A stretch of DNA of 64,000 nucleotides from Prolixibacteraceae bacterium (lineage in GTDB: Bacteria; Bacteroidota; Bacteroidia; Bacteroidales; Prolixibacteraceae): the NCBI GenBank assembly GCA_003506435.1, contig DOAQ01000046.1, positions 310,001 through 374,000 of the forward strand, read 5' to 3'. The translations under genes were made by a program, and so were the position numbers. Below the pieces are notes generated by a model that was given only the letters and a program-made list of their open reading frames with translations, had not been told where the DNA came from and did not search any database. Shown one piece after another: positions 33,155 through 42,646 of this stretch (its first letter is position 1; every line of letters begins with the position of its first letter).

Positions 33155-35575
33155 TCAGGGTTTGATTTTTTTCTCAATTTTTACTGTAAAAACGGGGATC
33201 ATTCCAAAGCTTTTGGTGTCGCGAGTTGCAACCTGGTGATTTAACAAGTAAAATCTACGTTTTAGTATATTTTCGATATTCATCACATTTTGAATATCGG
33301 CCATGAAAGTCCAGGCAAGTTTTTGTTTGTTCAGGCGGTAACTTATTCCGAAATCAATCCTCCGGAATGCTGGTAGCTTGTTTTCGTAGGTTTTGCTGAT
33401 GTCATAAACCAGTTTATTTTTCTTTACACTTTCTTCCATACTGACTGGTGTGTACCGGAATCCGCCACGAAACAGCCCTCTTATTTTCAGTCCAAATGTA
33501 TTTTGTCTGTGCCTGCCCATAGCAAATTCCTTGCCGCCGACAACATTCAGCACGTAATTGGTATTGTAAAATGTATTGTACCATACATCGCTGCCCGTTT
33601 TGTATTTCGAATCAAAAAGCGAAGCAGTTACCAGAAAAAAATAATTGTCTGAAAAAAGTTTTTCAAGAGTTAGCTCAACTCCTTTATTCATTCCGTATCC
33701 CTTGTTTTCCAAAGTAACATCGGGCAAACCATACGACAGGTTCAAAACCGAATACAGGCTGTTGTCGTTTTTGTTGACCGGCACATCAAACAGATATTGG
33801 AAATAGATTTCGGAGCCAAACCGGAAATGGTTCCCAAGGTTTTTATTGTAGCCCAAGGTCACGTGAAAAGCTTTGGTTGTTTTAATGCCTTTATTCAAAG
33901 CAGCCCGCTCGGTATTCGAGATTTTCACCCTGTAATTATACACCGAAAAAGGTTCGATGCGCGAATGAATTCCGCTACCAAAACTAAGCGATTGATCCTT
34001 CGGAAGATGCAGCAAGAGGTTTATTCGTGGTTCAACTAAAAATTCGTGGTTGATGCCCGACGCCAAAAAGTGAAGACCGGGCGAAACCTCCAATTGCCTG
34101 CCTGTTTGGTATTTCCACTGAATGAAACCGGAAGCATGCCAGCCGCTATCCCTAGTATCCATTAGCGTATCGTATACAGCAAGATTATTCAGCCGGTGGG
34201 CAAAAAGATCGCCCCACAGGTAATTGAATGTTCCTCCGAAACGAAACGAATGACGGGCATTAAACTTGTGGTTAAACAGCGAGGCAAACCGGAACGCCAT
34301 GTACTCGTAGTAATCGTAATAGGTGGTCGTACGATGAAATGAAGTATCGATAATGCTGTTCTGGTTCGAATTAAAATCATAGGTAAAAGCTGCCGTATTT
34401 CGCATATACGTTTTGTTATCAGGCAGAACCATGCTTTGTTTTACACCAACAACCGACATGGAATGGCGCTCAGAAAATTCATCCATATCATAGCCCTGAC
34501 TCAGTTCTTCAGGTCCGGCCGATGCAATATCTCCTGCTGTACTTCCGCCTCCGATACAAAAAAAGTCGAACGTACCGGCCTTCGCGGTTTTAAACGAGCT
34601 TTTGCCTGCCCAATCAGTCGTTTTCGGGGGAATACCCAGGTTCTCATCGTCGATAATATTGTATTTGGTGAGCACACTAAAATCAGCATGTCGATAATCG
34701 AACATGAACGAATTTCCTTTTTCTTTGTCAAGAGGACCTTCTGCCGAAAATTCAACACCCAGAACGCTTATTCCTCCTGCTATTTCATAATTTTCAGTAT
34801 TTCCTTTCCGCAGAAAAAGGTCGAGTACGCCGGAATAAGCATTTCCATATTCAGCCGGAAATGAACCTGTAAAAAAATCGAATCCCGAAAGCACATTGGT
34901 ACTGACCGATGAATAACCGCCACCCGTAGCGCCCTGTCCGCTCGAAAAATGATTTGGATTTGGAATTTCAATTCCTTCGATCCGCCAGAGAACACCGCGT
35001 GGTGAATTTCCCCGGATAACCAGCTCGTTGCTGTCGTCGCTGTTACCTGAAGCAACTCCGGGAAAATTAGCCGCCATTCGCGAAGGATCAAAATATCCGC
35101 CTGCATAACGGCTTGCATCCTGGCTTTTCAGGCTTCGTACGCTTACCGTTGCAACCGGATTAATAGCCCGTGTGTTTTCAGCTCTTACTGAAATTTCGTT
35201 GGCCTGATAAACCCGTTCTTCGAGCGGAACATCGAGAATCACAACTTTTCCTGTACCAACCTCTACATTGCTGATTGTACCGGAGTTATAGCCAACGTGG
35301 GTAAATGAAAAAACATGCCGGCCTACACTTACTTTCATCTCAAAACGACCCAGTGAATCGCTGGCACAACCTACCGCCGGTTTGCAGGTTTCGCAACTTA
35401 TATTTACCCCGGTAAGCGGTTTTTGGCTCTCGCGATCGAAAATCATCCCACGGATGGTTTGCTTGTAATTCTGCGCAGTTGCTGATAACGGAATAAATCC
35501 GGCGAAAATGTACAACAAACAAATGCATAAAAAATATTCTCTAAATTCGATCGTATTCCGGGTTAGTTGCTTCAT
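33155..35575 (-). CDS. TonB-dependent receptor with carboxypeptidase-like regulatory domain
   Basis: 806 residues: signal peptide (about 1-35, ending 'SATAQ'), CarboxypepD_reg-like domain (about 40-120, 'IRGMIFDRESQKPLTGVNI') containing an unusual Cys pair/trio 'SCETCKPAVGC', a plug with 'VIRGNSPRGVLWRIEGIEIP' and 'GSFPAEYGNAYSG', and a barrel ending 'FTVKIEKKIKP'. It resembles the group of receptors without a SusD partner. No accessory lipoprotein is adjacent, and the ligand cannot be inferred. Confidence 0.87.
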   Translation of the reverse strand: MKQLTRNTIEFREYFLCICLLYIFAGFIPLSATAQNYKQTIRGMIFDRESQKPLTGVNISCETCKPAVGCASDSLGRFEMKVSVGRHVFSFTHVGYNSGTISNVEVGTGKVVILDVPLEERVYQANEISVRAENTRAINPVATVSVRSLKSQDASRYAGGYFDPSRMAANFPGVASGNSDDSNELVIRGNSPRGVLWRIEGIEIPNPNHFSSGQGATGGGYSSVSTNVLSGFDFFTGSFPAEYGNAYSGVLDLFLRKGNTENYEIAGGISVLGVEFSAEGPLDKEKGNSFMFDYRHADFSVLTKYNIIDDENLGIPPKTTDWAGKSSFKTAKAGTFDFFCIGGGSTAGDIASAGPEELSQGYDMDEFSERHSMSVVGVKQSMVLPDNKTYMRNTAAFTYDFNSNQNSIIDTSFHRTTTYYDYYEYMAFRFASLFNHKFNARHSFRFGGTFNYLWGDLFAHRLNNLAVYDTLMDTRDSGWHASGFIQWKYQTGRQLEVSPGLHFLASGINHEFLVEPRINLLLHLPKDQSLSFGSGIHSRIEPFSVYNYRVKISNTERAALNKGIKTTKAFHVTLGYNKNLGNHFRFGSEIYFQYLFDVPVNKNDNSLYSVLNLSYGLPDVTLENKGYGMNKGVELTLEKLFSDNYFFLVTASLFDSKYKTGSDVWYNTFYNTNYVLNVVGGKEFAMGRHRQNTFGLKIRGLFRGGFRYTPVSMEESVKKNKLVYDISKTYENKLPAFRRIDFGISYRLNKQKLAWTFMADIQNVMNIENILKRRFYLLNHQVATRDTKSFGMIPVFTVKIEKKIKP

Positions 35576-35672
35576 GTCTGAAAATTAACAAACATTTGAG
35601 ATATTTTTTCAGAAAGAACGAAACGAACAGGAAAATGTTTTTAGAAAAGAACGCTTTTGCTGATTGTAAAAC

Positions 35673-36980
35673 TTATTCAGATTGTAAATATCGTTTATAC
35701 GTTTCAATTGCCCGGTTGCGGGCGAAAGTATGGTCGACGATTGGTTCCGAGTATTGGTTCGTTCCAAATTCAGGCACCCATTTCCGGATGTATTTATTTT
35801 CAGGATCGAATTTCTGATTTTGCAAGGCCGGATTGAATACCCGAAAATACGGAGCTGCATCGCAACCACAACCTGCCGCCCACTGCCAAGCTCCATTGTT
35901 GGCAGCCAAATCGTAATCCACCAGTTTTTCAGCAAAATATGCTTCGCCCCAGCGCCAATCGACAAGAAGGTGTTTTGTCAGGAAACTCGCTGTCACCATT
36001 CGCACACGGTTGTGCATGTAGCCGGTTTCGTTCAGTTCCCGCATCCCTGCATCAACCAGCGGATAGCCGGTTTCGCCGCAGCACCATTTATTAAATTCGG
36101 CTTCGTTGTTTCGCCATACAATCCGGTCGTATTCCGGTTTAAAACTTTGCTTTTCTACTTTTGGAAAATGCCAGAGAATATCCATATAAAAATTACGCCA
36201 GATCAGTTCGTTCAGAAATATTTCCGAATACTGAAGGGCAATCCGGGTCACTTTTCGAATACTCACAGTACCGAACCGCAAATGCACACTCAACCGGCTT
36301 GTTCCGTTTTCAGCCGGAAAATCACGCAGACGGGCATACGTACTCAATTTTTCTTCGGAAATATCGAACTCAGGAACTGCATACGTTGTAACTTCAAAAC
36401 CCATTTTTTCAAGACTGATAATTTCGAAGGGTTTTGTTTTTAATAAATTATGAAGCAGGTTTTGTGAAGAGAATCCATTCAGTGCAGCATCTGACAAAGC
36501 TGCCTTCCATTTGCGCGAATAGGGAGTAAAAACGGTATAAGGCTTCCCATCTTCTTTTACAATTTCATCGTGGTCGAATATCACCTGATCTTTAAAATCG
36601 AAAAAGTGAATTTCTTTCTTTTCCAGAAATTCCTTTACTGCTTGGTCCCGTTCACAAGCAGTTGGTTCATAATCGCGGTTGGTGTATACCGCACTGACCG
36701 AATATTCAGAAATAATTTGCTGAAAGAACTCAAGAGGCTTTCCATGAAAAACCTTCAGCGAACTTCCGTTTTCCTCAAAAGCTTTTCTCAGTTTTGCAAG
36801 CCGGTCGTAAATAAACGAAACACGGGCATCGTCCGGATTCAGTTGATTCAGAATATCAGTATCAAAAATAAAAACAGGCAACACGGGCAAACCTGCATTC
36901 AGTGCATGGAAAAGCCCGGCATTGTCTTCCGTCCGCAAGTCGCGGCGAAACCAAAAAATATTGATTTTCCCTGTTTGCAT
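35673..36980 (-). CDS. phr: Class I CPD photolyase (cryptochrome/photolyase family)
   Basis: 435 residues from ATG 36980; the frame continues to 37076 but the first 32 codons are not family-like. The N-terminal antenna-binding domain begins 'INIFWFRRDLR'. The FAD-binding half contains 'SRLSVHLRFGTVSIRKV', 'ELIWRNFYMDILWHFP', 'GYPLVDAGMRELNETGYMHN' and 'WQWAAGCGCDAAPYFRVFNP', the class I signature. It repairs UV-induced cyclobutane pyrimidine dimers using light, so the organism probably meets sunlight. The gene is divergent from threonine aldolase. Confidence 0.95.
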   Translation of the reverse strand: MQTGKINIFWFRRDLRTEDNAGLFHALNAGLPVLPVFIFDTDILNQLNPDDARVSFIYDRLAKLRKAFEENGSSLKVFHGKPLEFFQQIISEYSVSAVYTNRDYEPTACERDQAVKEFLEKKEIHFFDFKDQVIFDHDEIVKEDGKPYTVFTPYSRKWKAALSDAALNGFSSQNLLHNLLKTKPFEIISLEKMGFEVTTYAVPEFDISEEKLSTYARLRDFPAENGTSRLSVHLRFGTVSIRKVTRIALQYSEIFLNELIWRNFYMDILWHFPKVEKQSFKPEYDRIVWRNNEAEFNKWCCGETGYPLVDAGMRELNETGYMHNRVRMVTASFLTKHLLVDWRWGEAYFAEKLVDYDLAANNGAWQWAAGCGCDAAPYFRVFNPALQNQKFDPENKYIRKWVPEFGTNQYSEPIVDHTFARNRAIETYKRYLQSE

Positions 36981-37095
36981 AATTGTCAATTGACCCCGTT
37001 TTCTGTTTTTCTTTTTTGTATCCCTTTCAGAACGACGAAAACAAGTTAAATTTATCCTTTCATTTACAAAAATCAATATAAAACGTACGATAAAA

Positions 37096-38121
37096 ATGAA
37101 ACGAGGGTTTGCCAGCGATAATAATTCGGGTGTTCATCCGCAGATTTTAAAAGCATTGGAGAAAATAAACGAAGGGCATGTGACTGGATATGGCGGCGAT
37201 CAGTTTACCGAACAAGCCATAAAACTATTCAAAAATGAATTTGGCGACGACACTGAAGTATTTTTCGTTTTTAACGGCACCGGCGCCAATGTGCTGGGGC
37301 TGTCGAGCCTGACCCGTTCGTTTAATTCAATAATTTGCGCCGAAACCGCTCATATTCAGGAAGACGAATGCGGAGCTCCCGAAAAATTCACCGGCTGCAA
37401 ACTTTTGCCCGTTGAAACACACAACGGGAAAATCACCCCGGAACAAATACTGCTGCATTTGAAAGGCTTCGATTTTGAGCACCATTCGCAGCCGGGCGTG
37501 ATTTCCATCTCTCAGGTTACTGAAATGGGTACGTTGTATTCGCCCGAAGAAATCAAAGCTCTCGCTGATTTGGCACATCAACACGATATGTACCTGCATG
37601 TTGACGGAGCGCGTATTGCCAATGCAGCCGTAGCGCTGGGGCTTCCGTTTCGCGCATTTACCCGCGATGCAGGCGTCGATGTGCTTTCGTTTGGAGGCAC
37701 CAAAAACGGGATGATGCTGGGCGAAGCGGTATTATTTTTTAATCCTGAATTAGCGAAAAACACCAAATACATCCGCAAGCAAAGCATGCAGTTGTACTCG
37801 AAAATGCGCTTTGTGGCCGGGCAGTTCATTGCTTATTTCGAGAATGAACTTTGGAAGCAAAATGCAGCACATGCCAACCAAATGGCTAAATTACTGGAAA
37901 CAGAAGTATCTAAGATTCCGCAGGTCAGAATTACCCAACGAGTAGATGCCAACGGAATATTTGCCATTGTTCCCCGGAAAATAATCCCGCTGCTTCAGGA
38001 AAAATATTTCTTTTATATCTGGAACGAATCCCTTTCTGAAGTCCGCTGGATGTGCTCATTCGATACACAGGAAAATGATATTTATGAATTTGCTTCTCTT
38101 ATAAAATCACTGGTATCATGA
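37096..38121 (+). CDS. ltaE: Low-specificity L-threonine aldolase
   Basis: 341 residues, fold-type I PLP enzyme that splits L-threonine/L-allo-threonine to glycine and acetaldehyde. PLP lysine K203 is in 'LSFGGTKNGMM', Asp170 in 'LHVDGARI' contacts the pyridine nitrogen, and 'FVFNGTGANVLG' forms the phosphate cup. Its TGA stop overlaps the rhomboid gene's ATG (ATGA at 38118), so the two are co-translated, with no obvious functional link. Confidence 0.92.
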   Translation: MKRGFASDNNSGVHPQILKALEKINEGHVTGYGGDQFTEQAIKLFKNEFGDDTEVFFVFNGTGANVLGLSSLTRSFNSIICAETAHIQEDECGAPEKFTGCKLLPVETHNGKITPEQILLHLKGFDFEHHSQPGVISISQVTEMGTLYSPEEIKALADLAHQHDMYLHVDGARIANAAVALGLPFRAFTRDAGVDVLSFGGTKNGMMLGEAVLFFNPELAKNTKYIRKQSMQLYSKMRFVAGQFIAYFENELWKQNAAHANQMAKLLETEVSKIPQVRITQRVDANGIFAIVPRKIIPLLQEKYFFYIWNESLSEVRWMCSFDTQENDIYEFASLIKSLVS

Positions 38122-38855
38122 GGCTTTTCAATTACTTTCCATACCGGCCCGATCGTGTCGATGAAGAGGTGGAGAAAAAAATATTCAGGTACAGCCTGCT
38201 CTTCCCTACCCTCTTTGTCATTGTGTTCTGGCTGGTTGAACTGATTGAAACTATTTTTGATCTGGATTTTACTACTCTCGGCGTATTTCCCCTACAAATA
38301 AAAGGGCTTCCGGGAATTGTACTCTCGCCTTTTATACACAGCGATTTCAAACATCTGGGAGCAAATACAGTGTCATTTTTCATCCTGTCGTCGGCGCTTT
38401 TTTATTTTTACAGAAAACTGGCATACCGGATTTTCGTTCTTCTTTTTTTCCTTTCCGGATTATGTGTTTGGCTGGGCGGAAGAGAAGCCTGGCACATCGG
38501 GGCGAGCGGACTGGTTTACGGACTTGCTTCTTTTTTATTTTTCAGCGGAATATTTAGAAACGACGTACGCCTGCTCACGATCGGGCTGATTGTCGCTTTT
38601 TTGTACGGTAGTATGTTCTGGGGAATTTTCCCTATTCTCCCCGAAATATCGTGGGAAAGCCATCTCTGGGGGGCAGTCAGCGGATTGGTACTTTCTGCGT
38701 TTTACAGAAATCAGGGACCGCAACGGCAAAAGATGGAATGGGAAGATGAGCCTGACGACGACGATGAACCAAAAGATGCTGATTGGTTAGGTAAAGAAAA
38801 TGTTGCGAATGAACCGGAAATCGAAAATATTCAGGATTCAAATAAACCGGATTGA
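38118..38855 (+). CDS. Rhomboid-family intramembrane serine protease
   Basis: 245 residues with six predicted membrane helices between about 26 and 195. The catalytic dyad is S130 in 'WHIGASGLVYG' and H182 in 'ESHLWGAVSG'; 'HSDFKHLGANT' supplies the conserved His74 and Asn83. The soluble C-terminal tail (about 205-245) is very acidic. It should cleave membrane-protein substrates within the bilayer. It overlaps the end of ltaE by 4 bp. Confidence 0.93.
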   Translation: MRLFNYFPYRPDRVDEEVEKKIFRYSLLFPTLFVIVFWLVELIETIFDLDFTTLGVFPLQIKGLPGIVLSPFIHSDFKHLGANTVSFFILSSALFYFYRKLAYRIFVLLFFLSGLCVWLGGREAWHIGASGLVYGLASFLFFSGIFRNDVRLLTIGLIVAFLYGSMFWGIFPILPEISWESHLWGAVSGLVLSAFYRNQGPQRQKMEWEDEPDDDDEPKDADWLGKENVANEPEIENIQDSNKPD

Positions 38856-38865
38856 TAAAAAAGTT

Positions 38866-38873
38866 TAACTTTG
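38866..38873 (+). promoter_or_regulatory. Candidate -7 box (TAACTTTG) for nusB
   Basis: The octamer matches TAnnTTTG, lies 10 bp after the rhomboid stop and 30 bp before the nusB ATG. No good -33 element is present. Confidence 0.35.
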
Positions 38874-38903
38874 CCTGTCTTATTTATAACAGGTTCTAAT
38901 ACA

Positions 38904-39851
38904 ATGATTAGCAGACGAATAATTCGGATTAAAGTACTTCAGATTTTATACGCGTTCTATACTTCGCCCGATAAATCAATCAATAACACCGAAAAAGAAC
39001 TTTTTTTCAGCCTCCAAAAGACTTTCGATTTATACCATTATTTACTGGCCCTGCCTGTTGAAATTGTGAAATACGCTGAATCGCGGATCGAACTTCGAAA
39101 AAACAAGCATTTCCCAACAGCAGAAGATTTAAACCCGAACAGGCGCTTTACCGATAACCAAATGATTGCACAATTGCAAGCCAACGAAGCGCTGAATAAA
39201 TATCTTGGAAAAACAAAAATTAGCTGGGTAAACGAACCGGAATTGATTCAGAAGTTACATAACGAACTGGTTGAGCAGGATTTTTTCAAAGCTTATATGA
39301 ATGCTTCGGAAGATTCATACAATGCCGACCGGAAGCTGGTGGAGGATTTCCTTACCTATATTGTACTTCCTTCTGAAGATATGGACAGCCACCTTGAAGA
39401 ACAGAGCATTTACTGGAATGACGATCTTGATTTTGTTATCAGTATGGTGCTGAAGACGATTAAACGTTTCAAAGAAACGAGTTCGCCGGAACTGGCTTTG
39501 ATGCCCATGTTTAAAGACGACGAAGACGAGAAGTTTGCAAAAGACTTGTACAGGAAAGCGGTTCTGAACCACGCAGATAATTACAAAATTGTACAGGAAC
39601 ACACGGTCAACTGGGAAGTGGAACGTATTGCGTTTATGGACATTCTGATCCTTGAAATGGCAATTACCGAGTTCTTGTATTTCCCATCAATCCCCACCAA
39701 AGTTTCACTGAACGAATACATCGAACTTTCGAAATATTACAGCACCGAGAAGAGCCGTAATTTTATCAACGGAATTCTCGACAAAACGCTGAAAGACCTG
39801 AAAAAGGAAGAAAAAATACTGAAAGCCGGGCGTGGCCTGATCGGAGAATAA
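38904..39851 (+). CDS. nusB: Transcription antitermination protein NusB
   Basis: About 315 residues from ATG 38904. The conserved first helix is 'RRIIRIKVLQILYAFY' and the C-terminal NusB half contains 'ERIAFMDILILEMAITEF', 'PTKVSLNEYIELSKYYS' and 'FINGILDKTLK'. The protein is about twice as long as E. coli NusB because of an internal helical insert; this long form is normal in Bacteroidota. It acts with NusE in rRNA antitermination. It heads a group with DUF1573 and yajC. Confidence 0.94.
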   Translation: MISRRIIRIKVLQILYAFYTSPDKSINNTEKELFFSLQKTFDLYHYLLALPVEIVKYAESRIELRKNKHFPTAEDLNPNRRFTDNQMIAQLQANEALNKYLGKTKISWVNEPELIQKLHNELVEQDFFKAYMNASEDSYNADRKLVEDFLTYIVLPSEDMDSHLEEQSIYWNDDLDFVISMVLKTIKRFKETSSPELALMPMFKDDEDEKFAKDLYRKAVLNHADNYKIVQEHTVNWEVERIAFMDILILEMAITEFLYFPSIPTKVSLNEYIELSKYYSTEKSRNFINGILDKTLKDLKKEEKILKAGRGLIGE

Positions 39852-39860
39852 ACAGGTGCG

Positions 39861-40292
39861 ATGGGAAAGCTCTTCCTTATATTGGCTTTTGCTTTTTTGC
39901 TGGCTTGCAACAACCATGAAAAACGGCAAAATATTTCAGTACCGGAGAAAACGGGGGCTTGGGCGATGTTTGAGATTCGAAAAGAATTCCATAATTTTGG
40001 GACTTTGCATGACGGGGAGATTGTTTCGTATCCTTTTTGGTTTAAAAATCCGGGCGAAGCGCCACTGAAAATTACCGGTACTGATACAGATTGCGGGTGC
40101 ATTCAGCTTTCGGTTCCTGAATATGGAATTGCACCGGGAGACAGCGCTTATATAGAAGTGACATACAACTCGGCCGGCGATGTCGGGAAGGTTATAAAAA
40201 CAATCACTGTGTTCGCAAATATTAAAGAAAAGAAAATACAGTTTCATATCGCTGCCGATGTGAAAAACAAATGGATAGAATTGAATAACTAA
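39861..40292 (+). CDS. DUF1573 family lipoprotein
   Basis: 143 residues with lipobox 'FLLAC' (Cys16) and one DUF1573 Ig-like domain ('KEFHNFGTLHDGEIVSYPFW', 'TDCGCIQLSVPEYGIAPGDS', 'VTYNSAGDVGKVIKTITV'). Such domains are common in the Bacteroidota periplasm, function unknown. It follows nusB by 9 bp and precedes yajC by 12 bp, a conserved order. Confidence 0.9.
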   Translation: MGKLFLILAFAFLLACNNHEKRQNISVPEKTGAWAMFEIRKEFHNFGTLHDGEIVSYPFWFKNPGEAPLKITGTDTDCGCIQLSVPEYGIAPGDSAYIEVTYNSAGDVGKVIKTITVFANIKEKKIQFHIAADVKNKWIELNN

Positions 40293-40304
40293 AAATTTAT
40301 AATC

Positions 40305-40625
40305 ATGTTGAATTACATTTTAATGGCTCAGCCTGCAGAAGGTACAGAAGCGAACCCGTTGATGAGTTTTCTTCCTTTGGTCCTGATTATTGTAGTATTC
40401 TACTTTTTTATGATCAGACCTCAAATGAAACGTCAGAAAGAACTGCGGAAATTCCGCGAAAGTATCCAGAAGGGCGATAACGTTGTAACTACCGGCGGAA
40501 TTTATGGAAAAGTTGCAGAAATAAAAGATACAACTATTCTGCTCCAGGTTGATGAAGGCGTGAAACTGAAAGTTGACAAAAGCGCGGTGGTAAAAGATAT
40601 GAACGACGTTGCTGTTCAGAAATAA
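40305..40625 (+). CDS. yajC: Preprotein translocase subunit YajC
   Basis: 106 residues with one membrane helix (about 19-37, 'PLMSFLPLVLIIVVFYFFMI') followed by 'RPQMKRQKE', 'GDNVVTTGGIYGKVAEI' and 'VDKSAVVKDM', the complete YajC pattern. It is an accessory of SecDF-YajC in protein export. It closes the nusB-DUF1573-yajC unit and is followed by a strong terminator. Confidence 0.96.
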   Translation: MLNYILMAQPAEGTEANPLMSFLPLVLIIVVFYFFMIRPQMKRQKELRKFRESIQKGDNVVTTGGIYGKVAEIKDTTILLQVDEGVKLKVDKSAVVKDMNDVAVQK

Positions 40626-40641
40626 TTACCAGCAAAACATT

Positions 40642-40697
40642 AAAAAAGCTGTCTGAAAAGTCAAAACAGAAGTCGACTTTTCAGACAGCTTTTTTAA
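40642..40697. terminator. Strong bidirectional terminator after yajC
   Basis: AAAAAAGCTGTCTGAAAAGTC (two bases shortened here at the ends) pairs perfectly with its inverse at 40674-40697 around a 12-base loop, with A- and T-runs at the ends. It ends the yajC unit and, on the other strand, abuts the stop of the PIG-L gene at 40698, closing the PUL operon. Confidence 0.92.
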
Positions 40698-41531
40698 TTA
40701 ATGTTCAAACACCTGTTTTCCCAGTTCTGATTTCAGTATATTATTCCTCGGATAACTAAAACCAAGGTGCTGGCGAAATCCTTCTGCATAATCACGTTTT
40801 ATTTCCTTGCCTTCCTTTTTTGAAAATTCCAGCATAGATATTAGATAATCATCAACACCGGAGATTTTTAATAACCAGTCGCGCTGGCTTTTATGACAAA
40901 CTAACATACTTTCCTTTGTTTCGATTTTTGAGCTGATATCAACATGGATTTTTGATTTGATTTCATTCCCGTAAATATCTAAACCAAAGGTTGGTTCGCA
41001 GTAATATAGATATGGTATAAATGGATATGGGCTGGTCCCATCGATTTTAATATTTGGAATTCCAGATGCCAGACAGGCAGTCATTGCTATTTTACTGGCT
41101 ATTTCATGGTCGACCATATAATCTGAAGGGCTGGCAGTAAAAACAATAGTTGGCCTGACTTTGCGGATAAGTTCAATAGCCTTTAACAAGGTTGGTTTGT
41201 CGTAAGTAATAAAAACATCTTCACTTTCCAAACAGTAGTAGCTACCATTTAATAAGGCCGCTGAATTAGCTGCTTCAACACGGCGTATAGCACTTATTTC
41301 TTCAGGGCCTAATACCGCAGAACCTGCCTGTCCGGGTGTCATTGTGGCAATTACAATTTTCCATCCTTTATCTGCCAATAATGCAAGGGTCCCGGCACAT
41401 TGAAACTCTGCATCATCAGGGTGGGCAACCAAGCATAAGACAGTCTTATTCTCATTTATTTGAGCAAGAGCCCCTACATTAATTACAAGGCTCAGCAAAC
41501 CTGTAATAAGAAACAATTTGCAATAGTTCAT
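40698..41531 (-). CDS. PIG-L family deacetylase
   Basis: 277 residues with signal peptide (about 1-24, 'VGALAQ') and LmbE/PIG-L zinc motif 'AHPDDAE' (H37, D39, D40) with the distal His in 'DYMVDHE' (about 147). These enzymes remove acetyl groups from N-acetylglucosaminyl or related amides. It is the last gene of the PUL transcript, 26 bp after the esterase gene, so it probably deacetylates an N-acetylated sugar of the target glycan in the periplasm. Confidence 0.88.
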   Translation of the reverse strand: MNYCKLFLITGLLSLVINVGALAQINENKTVLCLVAHPDDAEFQCAGTLALLADKGWKIVIATMTPGQAGSAVLGPEEISAIRRVEAANSAALLNGSYYCLESEDVFITYDKPTLLKAIELIRKVRPTIVFTASPSDYMVDHEIASKIAMTACLASGIPNIKIDGTSPYPFIPYLYYCEPTFGLDIYGNEIKSKIHVDISSKIETKESMLVCHKSQRDWLLKISGVDDYLISMLEFSKKEGKEIKRDYAEGFRQHLGFSYPRNNILKSELGKQVFEH

Positions 41532-41557
41532 TTGATTTAGATATTAGTTTCGATAAA

Positions 41558-42511
41558 TTATTTGTCAAATCTTTTGAAAAAAAGCAGCAACTCCCGGTTC
41601 ATGAATGCATTTCCACAACTTAATCCATGATTGTTGCTGTCTATCCCCCGCAACTCACAATAACCACCGGCATTTTGTATATACTTCTGAAATCTTTCTG
41701 ATGCTCCATACTTCACGGCTGGATCATGTATGCCATGCCATATTTTTACAGGAACAGGATAAATTTTAAAAGTATCTTTCCCATTGCTGAAGTTATTAAT
41801 AAATAAAGGGTTCCATCCGATAACTTTATTCGGCTCCCATGTTTTCCCGGTTTTATCTTTAAAATTATAGGCGCTTGCAATAGCTTGTCTTGTTGTTTTA
41901 TACCATGGATTTTTCCATGCCTGTCCAAATAAATCGAGTACCGGGCTATACATGGCATGTGCCAGCACTATACTGCTGTGTTTACAGACAAAATTGGTGG
42001 AGGAGCATCCCCCCATCGAGAATCCTCCAACAAAGATATTATCATACACATTGTAATTCTGCCGGATATATTCGTAGGCTTTAAATGCAGATTGTACCAC
42101 CCAACTTCCTCCCATATTTTCAACAGAAGGCCCTCCATTTACATCAAAGACAGCGTAACCATTAGCTAATAAAGAATCGTCCAGTGAATAATTGTTTAGG
42201 AACCAGGAATCTGCTGTTACTCCTCCTCCGGCACCGTGCGCCATATAAACCAATCGAACAGGGGTTCCTGTTTCAGAATAATTATCAGGAAGTTTTAAAA
42301 CAGCCTGATCTGCATAAAGGCTGTCGTTATCAGTCGTTTCCAATTGGCTGGAATTGTTATCCGGGAATTTCAGATTGATCATGACAGTAAAGTGAATATC
42401 TTTTTTCGAGACAGATTTTTTTTGATCAATTCCTTGTGCCTTACAAACCCCACTCATAAAAATAGCAAAGCTGATCACTATTGTTCTGAGCAAATAAATC
42501 CGTGTATTCAT
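41558..42511 (-). CDS. Secreted alpha/beta-hydrolase (esterase/prolyl-oligopeptidase-like)
   Basis: 317 residues with signal peptide (about 1-25). Nucleophile S165 lies in 'GGFSMGGCS'; Asp is in 'WHGIHDPAVKYG' and His in 'DSNNHGLSC' near the C-terminus, completing the triad. 'VYMAHGAGGGVTADSW' gives the oxyanion loop. It probably cleaves acyl esters from a carbohydrate. Its place between the DUF6786-like and PIG-L genes in the PUL suggests a substrate with both ester and N-acyl decorations. Confidence 0.82.
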   Translation of the reverse strand: MNTRIYLLRTIVISFAIFMSGVCKAQGIDQKKSVSKKDIHFTVMINLKFPDNNSSQLETTDNDSLYADQAVLKLPDNYSETGTPVRLVYMAHGAGGGVTADSWFLNNYSLDDSLLANGYAVFDVNGGPSVENMGGSWVVQSAFKAYEYIRQNYNVYDNIFVGGFSMGGCSSTNFVCKHSSIVLAHAMYSPVLDLFGQAWKNPWYKTTRQAIASAYNFKDKTGKTWEPNKVIGWNPLFINNFSNGKDTFKIYPVPVKIWHGIHDPAVKYGASERFQKYIQNAGGYCELRGIDSNNHGLSCGNAFMNRELLLFFKRFDK

Positions 42512-42522
42512 CCGAACAAATT

Positions 42523-42645
42523 TTAAAGTTTCTGATTTTCTGTTGGTTCAAGTTGAGCTATCTTAACAAGATATTCCGCCAGATGGAACTCACATGCGGT
42601 TTGTTCATCTGTATTTGTGCTTTTATGCAAGCATGTTCGTTTCAT
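42523..42645 (-). CDS. Possible 40-residue peptide between PUL genes
   Basis: An ATG one base after the TAA of the DUF6786-like gene opens a 40-codon frame ending 11 bp before the esterase start, so it fills the gap as a coupled gene would. The product begins 'MKRTCLHKSTNT' and contains two cysteines and a helical-looking 'FHLAEYLVKIAQLEP'. I recognise no family. The frame could be chance; the tight fit between neighbours is the only support. Confidence 0.3.
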   Translation of the reverse strand: MKRTCLHKSTNTDEQTACEFHLAEYLVKIAQLEPTENQKL

Positions 42646-42646
42646 A

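Noticed and set aside
38904..39851. Oversized NusB as a novel fusion
   Set aside because: The ~315-residue long form is the normal Bacteroidota type of NusB.
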